A DNA stretch of 32,781 nucleotides from Verrucomicrobiaceae bacterium (GTDB taxonomy: Bacteria; Verrucomicrobiota; Verrucomicrobiia; Verrucomicrobiales; Verrucomicrobiaceae): contig JAEUHJ010000205.1 in NCBI GenBank assembly GCA_016795375.1, positions 1-32,781 of the forward strand. The letters are read 5' to 3'. A model generated the notes under the pieces. The model saw only the letters and a list, made by a program, of their open reading frames with translations, made no database searches and was not told where the DNA came from. This document shows, one piece after another, positions 15,395 to 24,335 of this stretch (position 1 is the first letter of the stretch; each line of letters begins with the position of its first letter). The translations under genes were made by a program, and so were the position numbers.

Positions 15395-18300
15395 ATGACT
15401 TCCACACGTCTCACCTTCCTGGCGCTCCTTGTTGCCAGCACCTGCGCCGCGGCGCAGCCTGTCGAATTCAACAAGGACATCCGCCCCATCCTCGCGGAGG
15501 CGTGTTTCCAGTGCCACGGGCCTGATCCGGGCACGCGGAAGGCCGGGCTGCGGCTCGACACGGAGGCCGGATTCTTCACTGCAAAGAAGGGCGAGGAGCC
15601 GACCGTCATCAAAGGCAAGCCGGAGGCCAGCAGCCTGTTTCAGCGCCTGCTTTCGACGGATGAGGACGAGGTCATGCCGCCTCCGGACTCACACAAGGAA
15701 ATCAAACCGGCGCAGGTCGCGATGATCAAGGCATGGATCGCGCAAGGCGCTCCCTGGCAGCCGCATTGGGCGCTCATCCCTCCGCAAAAGCCCGCGCTGC
15801 CCGCCGTGAAGGACGCATCGTGGATCAAAACGCCCATCGACCGCTTCGTGCTGTCCGCTTTGGAAAAATACGGCATGGCTCCAGCCTCCGAGGCGGACGC
15901 ACACAGCCTTGTGAGGCGCATCAGTCTCGACATCACCGGCCTGCCGTCATCGCCGGGGCTGATGAGGAAGTATGCGGTCACTGATAAGCTGACCGATGCG
16001 CAGATCAGCTCCCTCATCGACGAACTCATGAAATCTCCCGCCTACGGCGAGCACCGCGCCCGCTACTGGCTGGACGCCGCGCGTTACGGCGACACGCACG
16101 GGATGCACTTCGACAATTACCGCGAGATGTGGCCTTACCGCGACTGGGTGGTGCGGGCTTTCAACCGCAACGAGCCCTTTGACCAGTTCACTGTCGAACA
16201 GATCGCTGGCGATTTGCTGCCCAAGCACAGCGACGAGCAGCTCGTCGCCACCGGCTTCCAGCGTTGCAACATCACCACGAACGAAGGTGGCACCATTGAT
16301 GAGGAAAACCTCGCCAACTACGCCGTGGACCGCGTGCAGACGATGGGCTGGGTCTATTTCGGCCTCACCACGAATTGCGCCCAGTGCCACGATCACAAGT
16401 TCGACCCCATCACCGCCAAAGATTTCTATTCACTGGCCGCCTTCTTCCGCAACACCACGCAAGGAGCGAAAGACGGCAATGTGAAAGACGGCAAAGGCCC
16501 GATCCTTGTGATCCCCAGCGAGCATGACAAGCCGCGCTGGGAAAAACTTCCTGCCGAGATCGCCGAGGCGACGAAGCTGCGCGACGAACGCCGCAAAGCC
16601 GCCACTGGTGATTTCAACGCCTGGCTCGCCGCCGCGAAGCCGGAGCATCTCGACCAGGATGTGCCCACGAAAGGCTTGCAGGTGCATCTGCCGCTCAATG
16701 AAGGCGTCGGCAATGAAGTCGCGAACGTGTGCGGCACCGCTGCGAAAGTCAAAGCGCTCGGCCAGATCGCCTGGACGCCCGGCGGCAAGCTCGGCCCCGC
16801 GCCCGTGCTCAAGCCCGGCAGCACCATCGAGGTCAGCGACGCGGGTGATTTTGAGAGGAATCAGAAATTCAGCTACGGCGCATGGGTCAAAGCAGGCCGC
16901 AACGGCGTCTATGGCGCCATCATGGCCCGCATGGACGAAAAGAACAGCTACCGCGGCTGGGACCTCTGGCAGAATGATCGCGGCGTCGCCGTGCATATCA
17001 TCGACAAATGGCCGGACAACGCGCTCAAGGTCAGCACGCGCGACGCCGTGCTCAAACCGGGCGAATGGCAGCACGTCTTCGTCACTTACAACGGCGGCGG
17101 CAAGGCGGCGGGCATTCAGATTTTCATCAATGGTGTGCCGCAGAAGCGTCTCATCGTGAACGTGGACAAACTCGCGCCGAAGGCCGGCATCCGCACCACC
17201 GTGCCACTGAAAATCGGCCAGCGCAGCGAGGGGCAGTTCTTCACGAATGGCAGCGTGCAGGACGCCCGCGTGTATGACCGCCAGCTCAGCGCGGTGGAGA
17301 TCAAGACACTCGCCAATGTCGGCCCGCTGCGTGCCATCATCGCCGCCGCGAGTGACAAACGTACGCCGCAGCAGCGCAATGCGCTCTTTGTCCACTATCT
17401 CGCCACGCGGGATGCCGCGTGGATGAGGCACGACAACGACGCGAAGCGGCTCGAAGCCGAAAAAGAAACCATCCGCGCCCGCAGCCCCATCACGCACATT
17501 CAAGAGGAGGTCATGAATGTGCCTGCAACGGCGAACATCCTCATGCGCGGCCAGTATGACAAAGTGGGCGATCGTGTCGATGCCGCCGTGCCGGCTGCGC
17601 TGGGCAAGCTGCCGGAAAAAGCGCCGAAAAACCGCCTCGGCCTCGCACAGTGGCTCGTGAGCGCGGACAATCCGCTCACCGCCCGCGTCACGGTGAACCG
17701 CTTCTGGCAGGAGATTTTCGGCCAGGGCATCGTGAAGACGCCGGAGGACTTCGGCATCATGGGCGCGCCTCCCAGCCATCCCGAGCTGCTCGACTGGCTC
17801 GCCGTCGAGTTCCGCGAGAGCGGCTGGGACGTGAAGAAGATGCTCAAACTCATGCTCACCAGCGCCGCGTATCGTCAAAGCGCCGCCACCACGCCCGCGA
17901 AGCTCGACAAAGACCGCGACAACTCGCTCCTCAGCCGCGGCCCGCGCTTCCGCATGGACGCCGAGGTGCTGCGCGACTACGCGCTGGCCGCCAGCGGCCT
18001 GCTTTCCGCGAAGATGGGCGGCCCCAGCGTGAAGCCTTACCAGCCCGAAGGCATCTGGGATGTCGTCGGTCTGCCCAATGGCGACACACGCAACTATGTG
18101 CAGGACAAGGGCGAAAACCTCTACCGCCGCACCCTCTACACCTTCTGGAAGCGCATGGCCCCGCCGCCGAACCTGGAGGTCTTCAACGCTCCCAGCCGCG
18201 AAGTCTGCACCGTCCGCCGCGAGCGCACCAACACACCGCTCCAGGCCCTCGTCACGATGAACGACCCCCAATTCGTCGAAGCCGCCCGCAAGCTCGCCGA

Positions 18301-18562
18301 ACAAGCTCTCGCCACCAAAGAACCCCTCGCCTACATCACCGAACGCATCCTCTGCCGCCCGCTGAGCGACAAAGAGAAGCCCATCATCGAATCCAGCCTC
18401 AAAGACCTGCGTGATCACTACACGAAGAATGCAGCCGATGCCGAAGCACTGCTCAAAGTCGGTGAATCGCCTGTCGATGCGAAGCTGGTGAAACCTGAGC
18501 TCGCCGCGTGGACGATGCTGGCGAACCAGCTCTTCAATTTGGACGAAGTCCTCAACAAATAA
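15395..18562 (+). CDS. Exported cytochrome-like DUF1549/LamG/DUF1553 protein
   Basis: A 1055-residue secreted protein of the planctomycete-type cytochrome family. The ATG at 15395 gives the signal peptide MTSTRLTFLALLVASTCAAA; a TTG at 15374 is less likely. Domain order is: planctomycete cytochrome C domain with heme motif CFQCH (37-41) and VMPPP; DUF1549 (about 140-350), which contains a second heme motif CAQCH (328-332); a LamG/concanavalin-like domain (about 490-645), visible as FSYGAWVKAG, GEWQHVFVTYNGG and ARVYDRQLS; then DUF1553 (about 746-990) with NRLGLAQWLVSADNPLTARV and TVNRFWQEIFGQG. Biochemistry is not established. The heme motifs suggest electron transfer during extracellular polysaccharide breakdown. 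The DUF1501 partner starts 13 bases later, the usual pairing. Confidence 0.93.
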   Translation: MTSTRLTFLALLVASTCAAAQPVEFNKDIRPILAEACFQCHGPDPGTRKAGLRLDTEAGFFTAKKGEEPTVIKGKPEASSLFQRLLSTDEDEVMPPPDSHKEIKPAQVAMIKAWIAQGAPWQPHWALIPPQKPALPAVKDASWIKTPIDRFVLSALEKYGMAPASEADAHSLVRRISLDITGLPSSPGLMRKYAVTDKLTDAQISSLIDELMKSPAYGEHRARYWLDAARYGDTHGMHFDNYREMWPYRDWVVRAFNRNEPFDQFTVEQIAGDLLPKHSDEQLVATGFQRCNITTNEGGTIDEENLANYAVDRVQTMGWVYFGLTTNCAQCHDHKFDPITAKDFYSLAAFFRNTTQGAKDGNVKDGKGPILVIPSEHDKPRWEKLPAEIAEATKLRDERRKAATGDFNAWLAAAKPEHLDQDVPTKGLQVHLPLNEGVGNEVANVCGTAAKVKALGQIAWTPGGKLGPAPVLKPGSTIEVSDAGDFERNQKFSYGAWVKAGRNGVYGAIMARMDEKNSYRGWDLWQNDRGVAVHIIDKWPDNALKVSTRDAVLKPGEWQHVFVTYNGGGKAAGIQIFINGVPQKRLIVNVDKLAPKAGIRTTVPLKIGQRSEGQFFTNGSVQDARVYDRQLSAVEIKTLANVGPLRAIIAAASDKRTPQQRNALFVHYLATRDAAWMRHDNDAKRLEAEKETIRARSPITHIQEEVMNVPATANILMRGQYDKVGDRVDAAVPAALGKLPEKAPKNRLGLAQWLVSADNPLTARVTVNRFWQEIFGQGIVKTPEDFGIMGAPPSHPELLDWLAVEFRESGWDVKKMLKLMLTSAAYRQSAATTPAKLDKDRDNSLLSRGPRFRMDAEVLRDYALAASGLLSAKMGGPSVKPYQPEGIWDVVGLPNGDTRNYVQDKGENLYRRTLYTFWKRMAPPPNLEVFNAPSREVCTVRRERTNTPLQALVTMNDPQFVEAARKLAEQALATKEPLAYITERILCRPLSDKEKPIIESSLKDLRDHYTKNAADAEALLKVGESPVDAKLVKPELAAWTMLANQLFNLDEVLNK

Positions 18563-18575
18563 GCCTTTCACGACC

Positions 18576-20003
18576 ATGACCCCCTTCACCCGCCGCCAAT
18601 TCTTCACCAATGGCTCGCACCTTCTCGGTGGGGCCGCGTTGTCGTCGCTCTTCGGGCAGTCGTTGCAGGCTGCGATGTCACACAAGGCTGGCGGGCCGCA
18701 TTTTGCGCCGAAGGCGAAGCGCGTCATCTACCTGCACATGGTCGGCGGGCCTTCTCAGATTGATTTGTTCGATTACAAGCCGGAGATGCAGAAGTGGTAT
18801 GACAAGGACCTGCCGGACAGCGTGCGGCAGGGGCAGCGGCTCACCACGATGACGAGCGGGCAGGCACGCTTCCCCATCGCGCCGTCGAAGTTTGAGTTCA
18901 GCGCGGCGGGACAGTGCGGCATCATGATGAACACGGAGCTGCTGCCGAATCTGGCGAAGAAGGCCGATGACCTCTGCTGGATGCGCTCGCTGCACACGGA
19001 GGCGATCAATCACGAGCCTGCCATCACCGCGATGCAGACGGGCAATCAGATCACCGGGCGGCCCTGTCTCGGCTCGTGGGCGTCTTACGGCCTCGGATCG
19101 GCGAATGAAAACCTCCCCACCTTTGTCGTGCTCGTGGCGACGCCGTCGAATCGCGAACAGGAGCAGGCGATCTCGTCGCGACTCTGGAGCAGCGGCTATT
19201 TGCCGGGGCAGCACGCGGGCGTGAGCTTTCGCAGCAAGGGCGACCCCATTCTCTACATCAACAACCCGCCCGGCGTGCCGGACAGCGTGCGCAAACGCAC
19301 CATCGAGGGCCTCAACGCGCTCAACGAGCTCGAATTCCAGCAGCTCGGCGATCCCGAGACGCAGACGCGCATCCAGCAGTATGAAATGGCCTTCCGCATG
19401 CAGGCCAGCGTGCCGGAGCTGACCGACCTCTCGAAGGAACCACAGCACATTTTCGATCTTTACGGCCCCGATGTGAAGACTCCCGGTTCCTTTGCCAACA
19501 GCGTGCTCATGGCCCGCCGGCTCGCCGAACGCGGCGTGCGCTTCATCCAGCTCTATCACAACAACTGGGACCACCACAGCAACGTCGGCACCCGCATGCC
19601 CAGCCAGTGCAAAGACGTCGATCAGCCCTGCTTTGCCCTGCTGGAGGATTTGAAGCAGCGCGGCATGCTCGACGACACGCTCATCATCTGGGGCGGTGAA
19701 TTCGGCCGCACGATCTATTCCCAGGGCGGCCTCACGAAGGAAAACTACGGTCGCGACCACCACCCGCGCTGTTTCAGCATGTGGATGGCCGGCGGCGGTG
19801 CCAAAGGCGGCGCGATCTACGGCGAGACCGACGACTTCAGCTACAACATCATCAAGGACCCGCTGCACATCAGCGACTTCCACGCCACGGTGATGCATCT
19901 GCTGGGCTTCAACCACGAACGATTCACCTACAAGTTCCAGGGCCTCGATCAGAGGCTCACCGGCGTGGAGCCACGGAAGGTGATTCCGGCGCTGCTTGCC
20001 TGA
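18576..20003 (+). CDS. DUF1501 family protein, Tat-exported, partner of the cytochrome-like protein
   Basis: A 475-residue DUF1501 protein. The N-terminus MTPFTRRQFFTNGSHLLGGAAL is a twin-arginine signal. Landmarks are VIYLHMVGGPSQIDLFDYKP, NHEPAITAMQTGNQITGRPC, FIQLYHNNWDHHSNVG, WGGEFGRT and GRDHHPRCFSMWMAGG, where the Asp/His clusters resemble metal-site positions of the alkaline phosphatase superfamily. It follows the DUF1549/DUF1553 gene by 13 bases and should be exported with it. Its stop codon directly abuts the stop of the convergent regulator (20001-20003 and 20004-20006), with no spacer for a terminator between them. Confidence 0.93.
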   Translation: MTPFTRRQFFTNGSHLLGGAALSSLFGQSLQAAMSHKAGGPHFAPKAKRVIYLHMVGGPSQIDLFDYKPEMQKWYDKDLPDSVRQGQRLTTMTSGQARFPIAPSKFEFSAAGQCGIMMNTELLPNLAKKADDLCWMRSLHTEAINHEPAITAMQTGNQITGRPCLGSWASYGLGSANENLPTFVVLVATPSNREQEQAISSRLWSSGYLPGQHAGVSFRSKGDPILYINNPPGVPDSVRKRTIEGLNALNELEFQQLGDPETQTRIQQYEMAFRMQASVPELTDLSKEPQHIFDLYGPDVKTPGSFANSVLMARRLAERGVRFIQLYHNNWDHHSNVGTRMPSQCKDVDQPCFALLEDLKQRGMLDDTLIIWGGEFGRTIYSQGGLTKENYGRDHHPRCFSMWMAGGGAKGGAIYGETDDFSYNIIKDPLHISDFHATVMHLLGFNHERFTYKFQGLDQRLTGVEPRKVIPALLA

Positions 20004-20741
20004 TCAGCGCGCATCCTTGTTGAGCCCGCGGAATTTCCCCGGAGCCAGGCCGGCATAGCGGCTGAAATGTCGTGTGAAGGCGCTCTGATCACACCAGCCC
20101 GTCTCGATGGCGATGTCGGCGAGGGATTTATCCGTCTCGCGCAGAAGGCGGGTGGCCTCGTCGAGACGGAGCTTGTGCAGCAGTTGCAGCGGACTCATTT
20201 GGAAAAGCCGCCGCACCCGTTGCTCGAACTGATAGACGCTGAGTCCCGCCTTTTTCGCGATGTCCTCGATGCGCAGGCTTTCGGCGTGGCGTGCCTGCAT
20301 GTGCCGCAATGCCGTCGCCAGCCCGGCAAATCCGGCAGCCTTGTCACCGGGCGCGTTGAGATCACGGGACAGGCCGATGACCCCGACGATGCGCCCTCGT
20401 TCGTCCTTCAGCGCATGTTTCGTCGTCAGGCACCAGCCTGTCCGCCCGCCGGGATAGATGTGCAGCTCGAGCTGATGCTCCACCGCCCTGCCGGTTCTCA
20501 GCACCTTCTCATCCTGTCGCGCGTAACTGGCGGCGAGAGGGCCGGGAAACACCTCCTCGGGGCGTTTGCCAATGAGCCTTGCCTTCTCCCCTCCGGCACA
20601 GCGGGCCGCCAGCGTCTTGTTCACCGTCACATAGCGCCCCGCCGCGTCCTTGATGAAGTAAACGACATCCGGCAGCGCGTCGAAAAGCGTCTCTGTGACC
20701 TTGGGATCAATGGGGATGCCGCCGGGAGCCATGAATTGCAT
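20004..20741 (-). CDS. AraC-family regulator with N-terminal PAS domain
   Basis: A 245-residue transcription factor. A PAS domain spans about residues 15-130 (LPDVVYFIKDAAGRYVTVN, then GRIVGVIGLSRDL), and an AraC-type DNA-binding domain about 145-240 with SLRIEDIAKKAGLSVYQFEQ as the first HTH and SLADIAIETGWCDQSAFTRH as the second. The start at 20741 leaves 64 bases to the divergent DapA-family gene; 20732 is an alternative. Divergence and the small gap suggest it controls the 20806-24286 operon. In Pseudomonas aeruginosa the hydroxyproline genes are controlled by LhpR, also an AraC-family protein. The PAS ligand cannot be inferred. Confidence 0.88.
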   Translation of the reverse strand: MQFMAPGGIPIDPKVTETLFDALPDVVYFIKDAAGRYVTVNKTLAARCAGGEKARLIGKRPEEVFPGPLAASYARQDEKVLRTGRAVEHQLELHIYPGGRTGWCLTTKHALKDERGRIVGVIGLSRDLNAPGDKAAGFAGLATALRHMQARHAESLRIEDIAKKAGLSVYQFEQRVRRLFQMSPLQLLHKLRLDEATRLLRETDKSLADIAIETGWCDQSAFTRHFSRYAGLAPGKFRGLNKDAR

Positions 20742-20805
20742 GATTTGGCAGTTTCACGGCCAAAAAGCAATCAAGACCCTCATGCCGCGCGCTTCATGCT
20801 GCGTC

Positions 20806-21702
20806 ATGGCACTCCCTCAATGGACCGGCGTATTCCCGGCAGTCGTCACGCAGATGCACGAGGACCAGTCGCTCGACCTCGCCGCGACGGCGCGGCATTT
20901 CGAGGCGTTGATCGAATCCGGCATCTCTGGTTTGATCGTCTGCGGTTCACTCGGCGAAAACCAATGCCTGCAGCCCGATGAAAAGCGCGCCGTGTTGAAA
21001 TGCGCCATCGAGACCGCCCGTGGTCGCATCCCGGTGCTCAGCGGCGTGGCGGAGATGAGCACGTGTGCCGCTGCTTCCTACATGCAGGACGGCGAGAAAC
21101 TCGGCGCGAGCGGCTTCATGGTCATGCCGCCGATGGTTTACAAGACCGACCCGCGTGAGACGCAGCATTGGTTCCGCACGCTCGCGAAGGCCACGCCCCT
21201 GCCTTGGATGCTCTACAACAACCCCGTCGGCTATCACACCGATGTCACGCCGGAGATGTTCTTCGAGCTCGCCGACATCCCGAACCTGCAAGCCATCAAG
21301 GAAAGTAGCGCCAACACCCGCCGCATCACCGAGCTACGCAACCTCGTCGGCAGCCGCTATCAAATCTTCACCGGCGTGGACGATCTCTTCCTCGAATCCG
21401 CCATCCTCGGCATCGACGGCTGGGTTTGCGGCAGCGGCATCGCCTTTCCAAAGGAGAATCAGAAACTCTGGGAACTGACACGCCAGGGACGCTGGGACGA
21501 GGCGCGCGAGCTCTATCGCTGGAGCCAGCCGCTGATGAAACTCGACACGCACATCCACTTCGTTCAATACATCAAGCTGCTCTGCCAGGAGACCGGCCTT
21601 GGCAGGGAATGGTGCCGCGAACCACGTCTCCCAATCACCGGCGCGGAGCGCGAACAGGTGCTGAAGATCATCCGGGATGCGCTGGCGAAGCGTCCGAAAT
21701 GA
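20806..21702 (+). CDS. DapA-family lyase, probable 1-pyrroline-4-hydroxy-2-carboxylate deaminase
   Basis: A 298-residue TIM-barrel Schiff-base enzyme of the dihydrodipicolinate synthase/N-acetylneuraminate lyase family. The start at 20806 (MALPQWTGVFPAVVTQ) is the normal family N-terminus; 20782 is an alternative. Lys165 in AIKESSANTRRI is the Schiff-base lysine and Tyr137 in LYNNPVGYHTD the catalytic tyrosine. The substrate-binding loop CGSLGEN replaces the GTTGE of true DapA, which argues against lysine synthesis. The gene overlaps the sulfatase gene by ATGA, which in turn overlaps a 4-hydroxyproline epimerase gene. In known hydroxyproline pathways a DapA-family enzyme deaminates 1-pyrroline-4-hydroxy-2-carboxylate to alpha-ketoglutarate semialdehyde, so this role is inferred from context. 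Other aldol lyase activities remain possible. Confidence 0.8.
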   Translation: MALPQWTGVFPAVVTQMHEDQSLDLAATARHFEALIESGISGLIVCGSLGENQCLQPDEKRAVLKCAIETARGRIPVLSGVAEMSTCAAASYMQDGEKLGASGFMVMPPMVYKTDPRETQHWFRTLAKATPLPWMLYNNPVGYHTDVTPEMFFELADIPNLQAIKESSANTRRITELRNLVGSRYQIFTGVDDLFLESAILGIDGWVCGSGIAFPKENQKLWELTRQGRWDEARELYRWSQPLMKLDTHIHFVQYIKLLCQETGLGREWCREPRLPITGAEREQVLKIIRDALAKRPK

Positions 21703-23396
21703 ATAACCCCTCCCCTATGCCCGCTCTCCTTCTCTTTCTTGCCATCTGCGGATTGGTTTCGCCACTCCAAGCCCGGAACCCGAACGTGCTCTTCATCTCC
21801 GTCGATGATCTCAACGACTGGATCGGCTGCCTCGGAGGTCATCCGCAGACGAAGACGCCGAACTTCGACCGCCTCGCCCAAAGCGGCATGCTGTTCACCA
21901 ACGCGCACTGCGCGTCGCCTTCGTGCAATCCATCGCGCACGGCCGTTTTCACCGGCATCCCGCCGTCTCGCTCCGGCGTGTATCACAACGGCCAGAAGAT
22001 GCGTGATGCGCTTCCTGACACCGAGATCATCCCGAAGTTCTTCTCCCGCCACGGCTACTGGAGCGCGGGCGCGGGCAAGCTGCTGCATTACTTCATCGAT
22101 GCCGCCTCGTGGGACGACTACTTCCCGGCGAAGGAGAAGGAGAATCCATTTCCGCCCACCTTCGATCCGCCGAATCGTCCCGTCAGCCTGCCTGTCGGCG
22201 GCCCGTGGCAGTATGTGGAGACCGACTGGGCCGCGCTGAATGTGAGCGACGAGCGATGCGGCGGTGATTGGAGCGTGACGAAGTGGATTGGTGAGCAGCT
22301 CCAGCGCCCGCATGCCAAGCCCTTCTTCCTCGGCTGCGGCATCTATCGTCCGCACGAGCCGTGGTTTGTGCCGGAGGAGTATTTCAAACCCTTCCCGCTC
22401 GAGTCCATTCAACCCGGCCCCGGCTTCAAGGAGGACGATCTTGATGATCTCCCGCCAGCAGGAAAAAAGCTCGGGCCGAACCGCTACTTCGAGCACATAC
22501 GCAAACAAGGGCAGTGGAAGCAGGCCATCCAGGCCTATCTCGCCAGCATTCATTATGCGGACGCGATGCTCGGGCGCGTGCTCGACGCGCTCGAACACGG
22601 CCCGCATCGCGACAACACTATCGTCGTGCTGTGGAGCGATCACGGCTGGCATCTCGGCGAAAAGCAGCACTGGCAGAAATACACCGGCTGGCGCATCTGC
22701 ACGCGCGTGCCGCTCATCATCCGCGTCCCCGGCGGAAAAGCCGGCGTCGTCTGCGACCAGCCGGTGTGCCTCACCGATCTCTTCCACACCCTCGCCGATC
22801 TCTGCGGCCTTCCCGCGCCGGAAAACATCAGCACGCACAGCCTCGCGCCGCTGCTGCAGAATCCTGGCGCGCCCTGGCCGCATGCCGCGGTCACGCAGCT
22901 CAACGCGCCAGAAGAATACGCCGTCAGCACACGCACATGGCGCTACATCCACTACCGCAACGGGGATGAGGAACTCTATGACATCGCCAATGATCCACAC
23001 GAGTGGGCCAATCTCGCCGCAAAGCCCGAACATGCCGCCAAACTCACCGAGCTGCGTGCCTTTGCGCCAAGGAACCCTGTCCCCATTCCGCAGGTGCCCG
23101 TTGCATCATTGCTCGGACTGAAATGGCATCCCGCCGGTGAGATCGTCCCGCCTTCCAAGCCCGACGGCGGCACGTTCGATGTGGTCTTCATCAATGAACG
23201 TGCGCAGCCCGTCGAACTTCTATGGTCGTCGCCTAAAGGCACGACCAAGTCCTACGGCCCACTCAAGCCCGGGATGCCGAAGCGTCTTTCCACCCGCCCC
23301 GGTGCCGTCTGGATCGTTCGTGATGCGGCACAGGAGCCCATCGGCTATTTTCAAGTCGGCGACCGCACATCAAAAGCCGTCATCCCCGCTCAATGA
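21699..23396 (+). CDS. Exported sulfatase with C-terminal VHL-beta-like domain
   Basis: A 565-residue secreted sulfatase. Its ATG overlaps the preceding stop (ATGA); an ATG at 21717 starts the signal peptide [19 protein letters not shown] directly. Metal ligands begin at VDDLNDW (Asp36, Asp37). Cys76 in [12 protein letters not shown] is the C-x-P-S-R cysteine turned into formylglycine, and [14 protein letters not shown] carries the second Asp-His set and the Lys. The sequence is of the iduronate-2-sulfatase-like type. Residues 493-565 (from 23175) are a separate domain matching the VHL beta domain: [27 protein letters not shown] and AVWIVRDAA line up without gaps with human VHL. Human VHL uses it to bind 4-hydroxyproline. 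The flanking genes are for hydroxyproline use, so a targeting role toward hydroxyproline-rich sulfated glycoproteins or collagen-like substrates is my inference. Confidence 0.92.
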   Translation: MNNPSPMPALLLFLAICGLVSPLQARNPNVLFISVDDLNDWIGCLGGHPQTKTPNFDRLAQSGMLFTNAHCASPSCNPSRTAVFTGIPPSRSGVYHNGQKMRDALPDTEIIPKFFSRHGYWSAGAGKLLHYFIDAASWDDYFPAKEKENPFPPTFDPPNRPVSLPVGGPWQYVETDWAALNVSDERCGGDWSVTKWIGEQLQRPHAKPFFLGCGIYRPHEPWFVPEEYFKPFPLESIQPGPGFKEDDLDDLPPAGKKLGPNRYFEHIRKQGQWKQAIQAYLASIHYADAMLGRVLDALEHGPHRDNTIVVLWSDHGWHLGEKQHWQKYTGWRICTRVPLIIRVPGGKAGVVCDQPVCLTDLFHTLADLCGLPAPENISTHSLAPLLQNPGAPWPHAAVTQLNAPEEYAVSTRTWRYIHYRNGDEELYDIANDPHEWANLAAKPEHAAKLTELRAFAPRNPVPIPQVPVASLLGLKWHPAGEIVPPSKPDGGTFDVVFINERAQPVELLWSSPKGTTKSYGPLKPGMPKRLSTRPGAVWIVRDAAQEPIGYFQVGDRTSKAVIPAQ

Positions 23397-24286
23397 AGCG
23401 CATCCAGATCATCGATTCGCACACTGGCGGTGAACCGACTCGCGTCGTTCTCGACGGCGTGACTGCTGGCGAGTTGGAAAAATATCGCCATGCGATCATC
23501 TGCGAGCCGCGCGGGCATGAGGTGATCGTCGGAGCATTACTGGAGGAGCCGCTGGATGCCTCGTGCCTCGTCCGTGTCACCTTCTTCAACAATGTCGGCC
23601 TCCTCGGCATGTGCGGGCATGGCATGATCGGCGTCATCGCCACGCTGAAACACACCGGCCGCATCCAGGCAGGCAGGCATCGGATCGAAACACTCGCAGG
23701 CATCATCACCGCCACGCTGCATGACAATGGCCGCGTCAGCATCCGCAATGTGCCGTCGTATCGGAAGGCGAAGGGCGTGCAGGCTGGTGGAGTGACTGGA
23801 GATGTCGCCTGGGGCGGCAACTGGTTCTTCCTCGTCGGAGACCATCACCTCGAACTCACGCTCAAGAACATCCCGCAGCTCACGCAGGCCAGTTTGGCGA
23901 TGCGTGAGGCCGTGCATGCCGCCGGATTCCCTGAAGTCGATCATGTCGAGCTTTTCGCGTCACCACATGACTCCGCCAATCACAGCCGGAACTTTGTTTT
24001 ATGTCCCGGCGGTGAATACGACCGTTCCCCCTGCGGCACAGGCACCAGCGCGAAGCTCGCCTGCCTAGCGGCGGATGGAAAATTGACTCCCGGTGAGGTC
24101 TGGCGGCAGGAAAGCATCATCGGTAGCGTTTTTGAGGGTTCTTATGAGGCGAATGACGGTGGCATCATTCCCACCATCACCGGCCAGGCCTTCATCACGG
24201 CTGAATCAACATTGATCCTCGACCCGGCGGATCCTTTCCAATGGGGAGTACAGCACCAGCTTTGCGAGGAAGGGCGGCGTGCATGA
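23393..24286 (+). CDS. 4-hydroxyproline 2-epimerase (proline racemase family)
   Basis: A 297-residue cytosolic enzyme of the proline racemase superfamily. Both catalytic cysteines are present, Cys74 in MCGHGMIG and Cys214 in [11 protein letters not shown]. That separates it from trans-3-hydroxyproline dehydratases, where the first is Thr. The expected reaction is inversion of trans-4-hydroxy-L-proline to cis-4-hydroxy-D-proline, the first step of bacterial hydroxyproline catabolism. The N-terminus [13 protein letters not shown] is typical of hydroxyproline epimerases. Proline racemase activity itself cannot be excluded. The length is at the short end for the family (about 310-340). The ATG overlaps the sulfatase stop (ATGA at 23393-23396), so all three genes are translationally coupled. 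A D-hydroxyproline oxidase is not visible in this window. Confidence 0.88.
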   Translation: MKRIQIIDSHTGGEPTRVVLDGVTAGELEKYRHAIICEPRGHEVIVGALLEEPLDASCLVRVTFFNNVGLLGMCGHGMIGVIATLKHTGRIQAGRHRIETLAGIITATLHDNGRVSIRNVPSYRKAKGVQAGGVTGDVAWGGNWFFLVGDHHLELTLKNIPQLTQASLAMREAVHAAGFPEVDHVELFASPHDSANHSRNFVLCPGGEYDRSPCGTGTSAKLACLAADGKLTPGEVWRQESIIGSVFEGSYEANDGGIIPTITGQAFITAESTLILDPADPFQWGVQHQLCEEGRRA

Positions 24287-24335
24287 TGGGCGCGCCGCCA
24301 GAATCTGCCGGTGATGCACGATCACGCAGGCGGAC

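Noticed and set aside
16430..18727. A 765-codon open frame on the minus strand
   Set aside because: It lies wholly antisense to the DUF1549/LamG/DUF1553 gene, whose domains and heme motifs are clear; long antisense frames are expected at this GC content.
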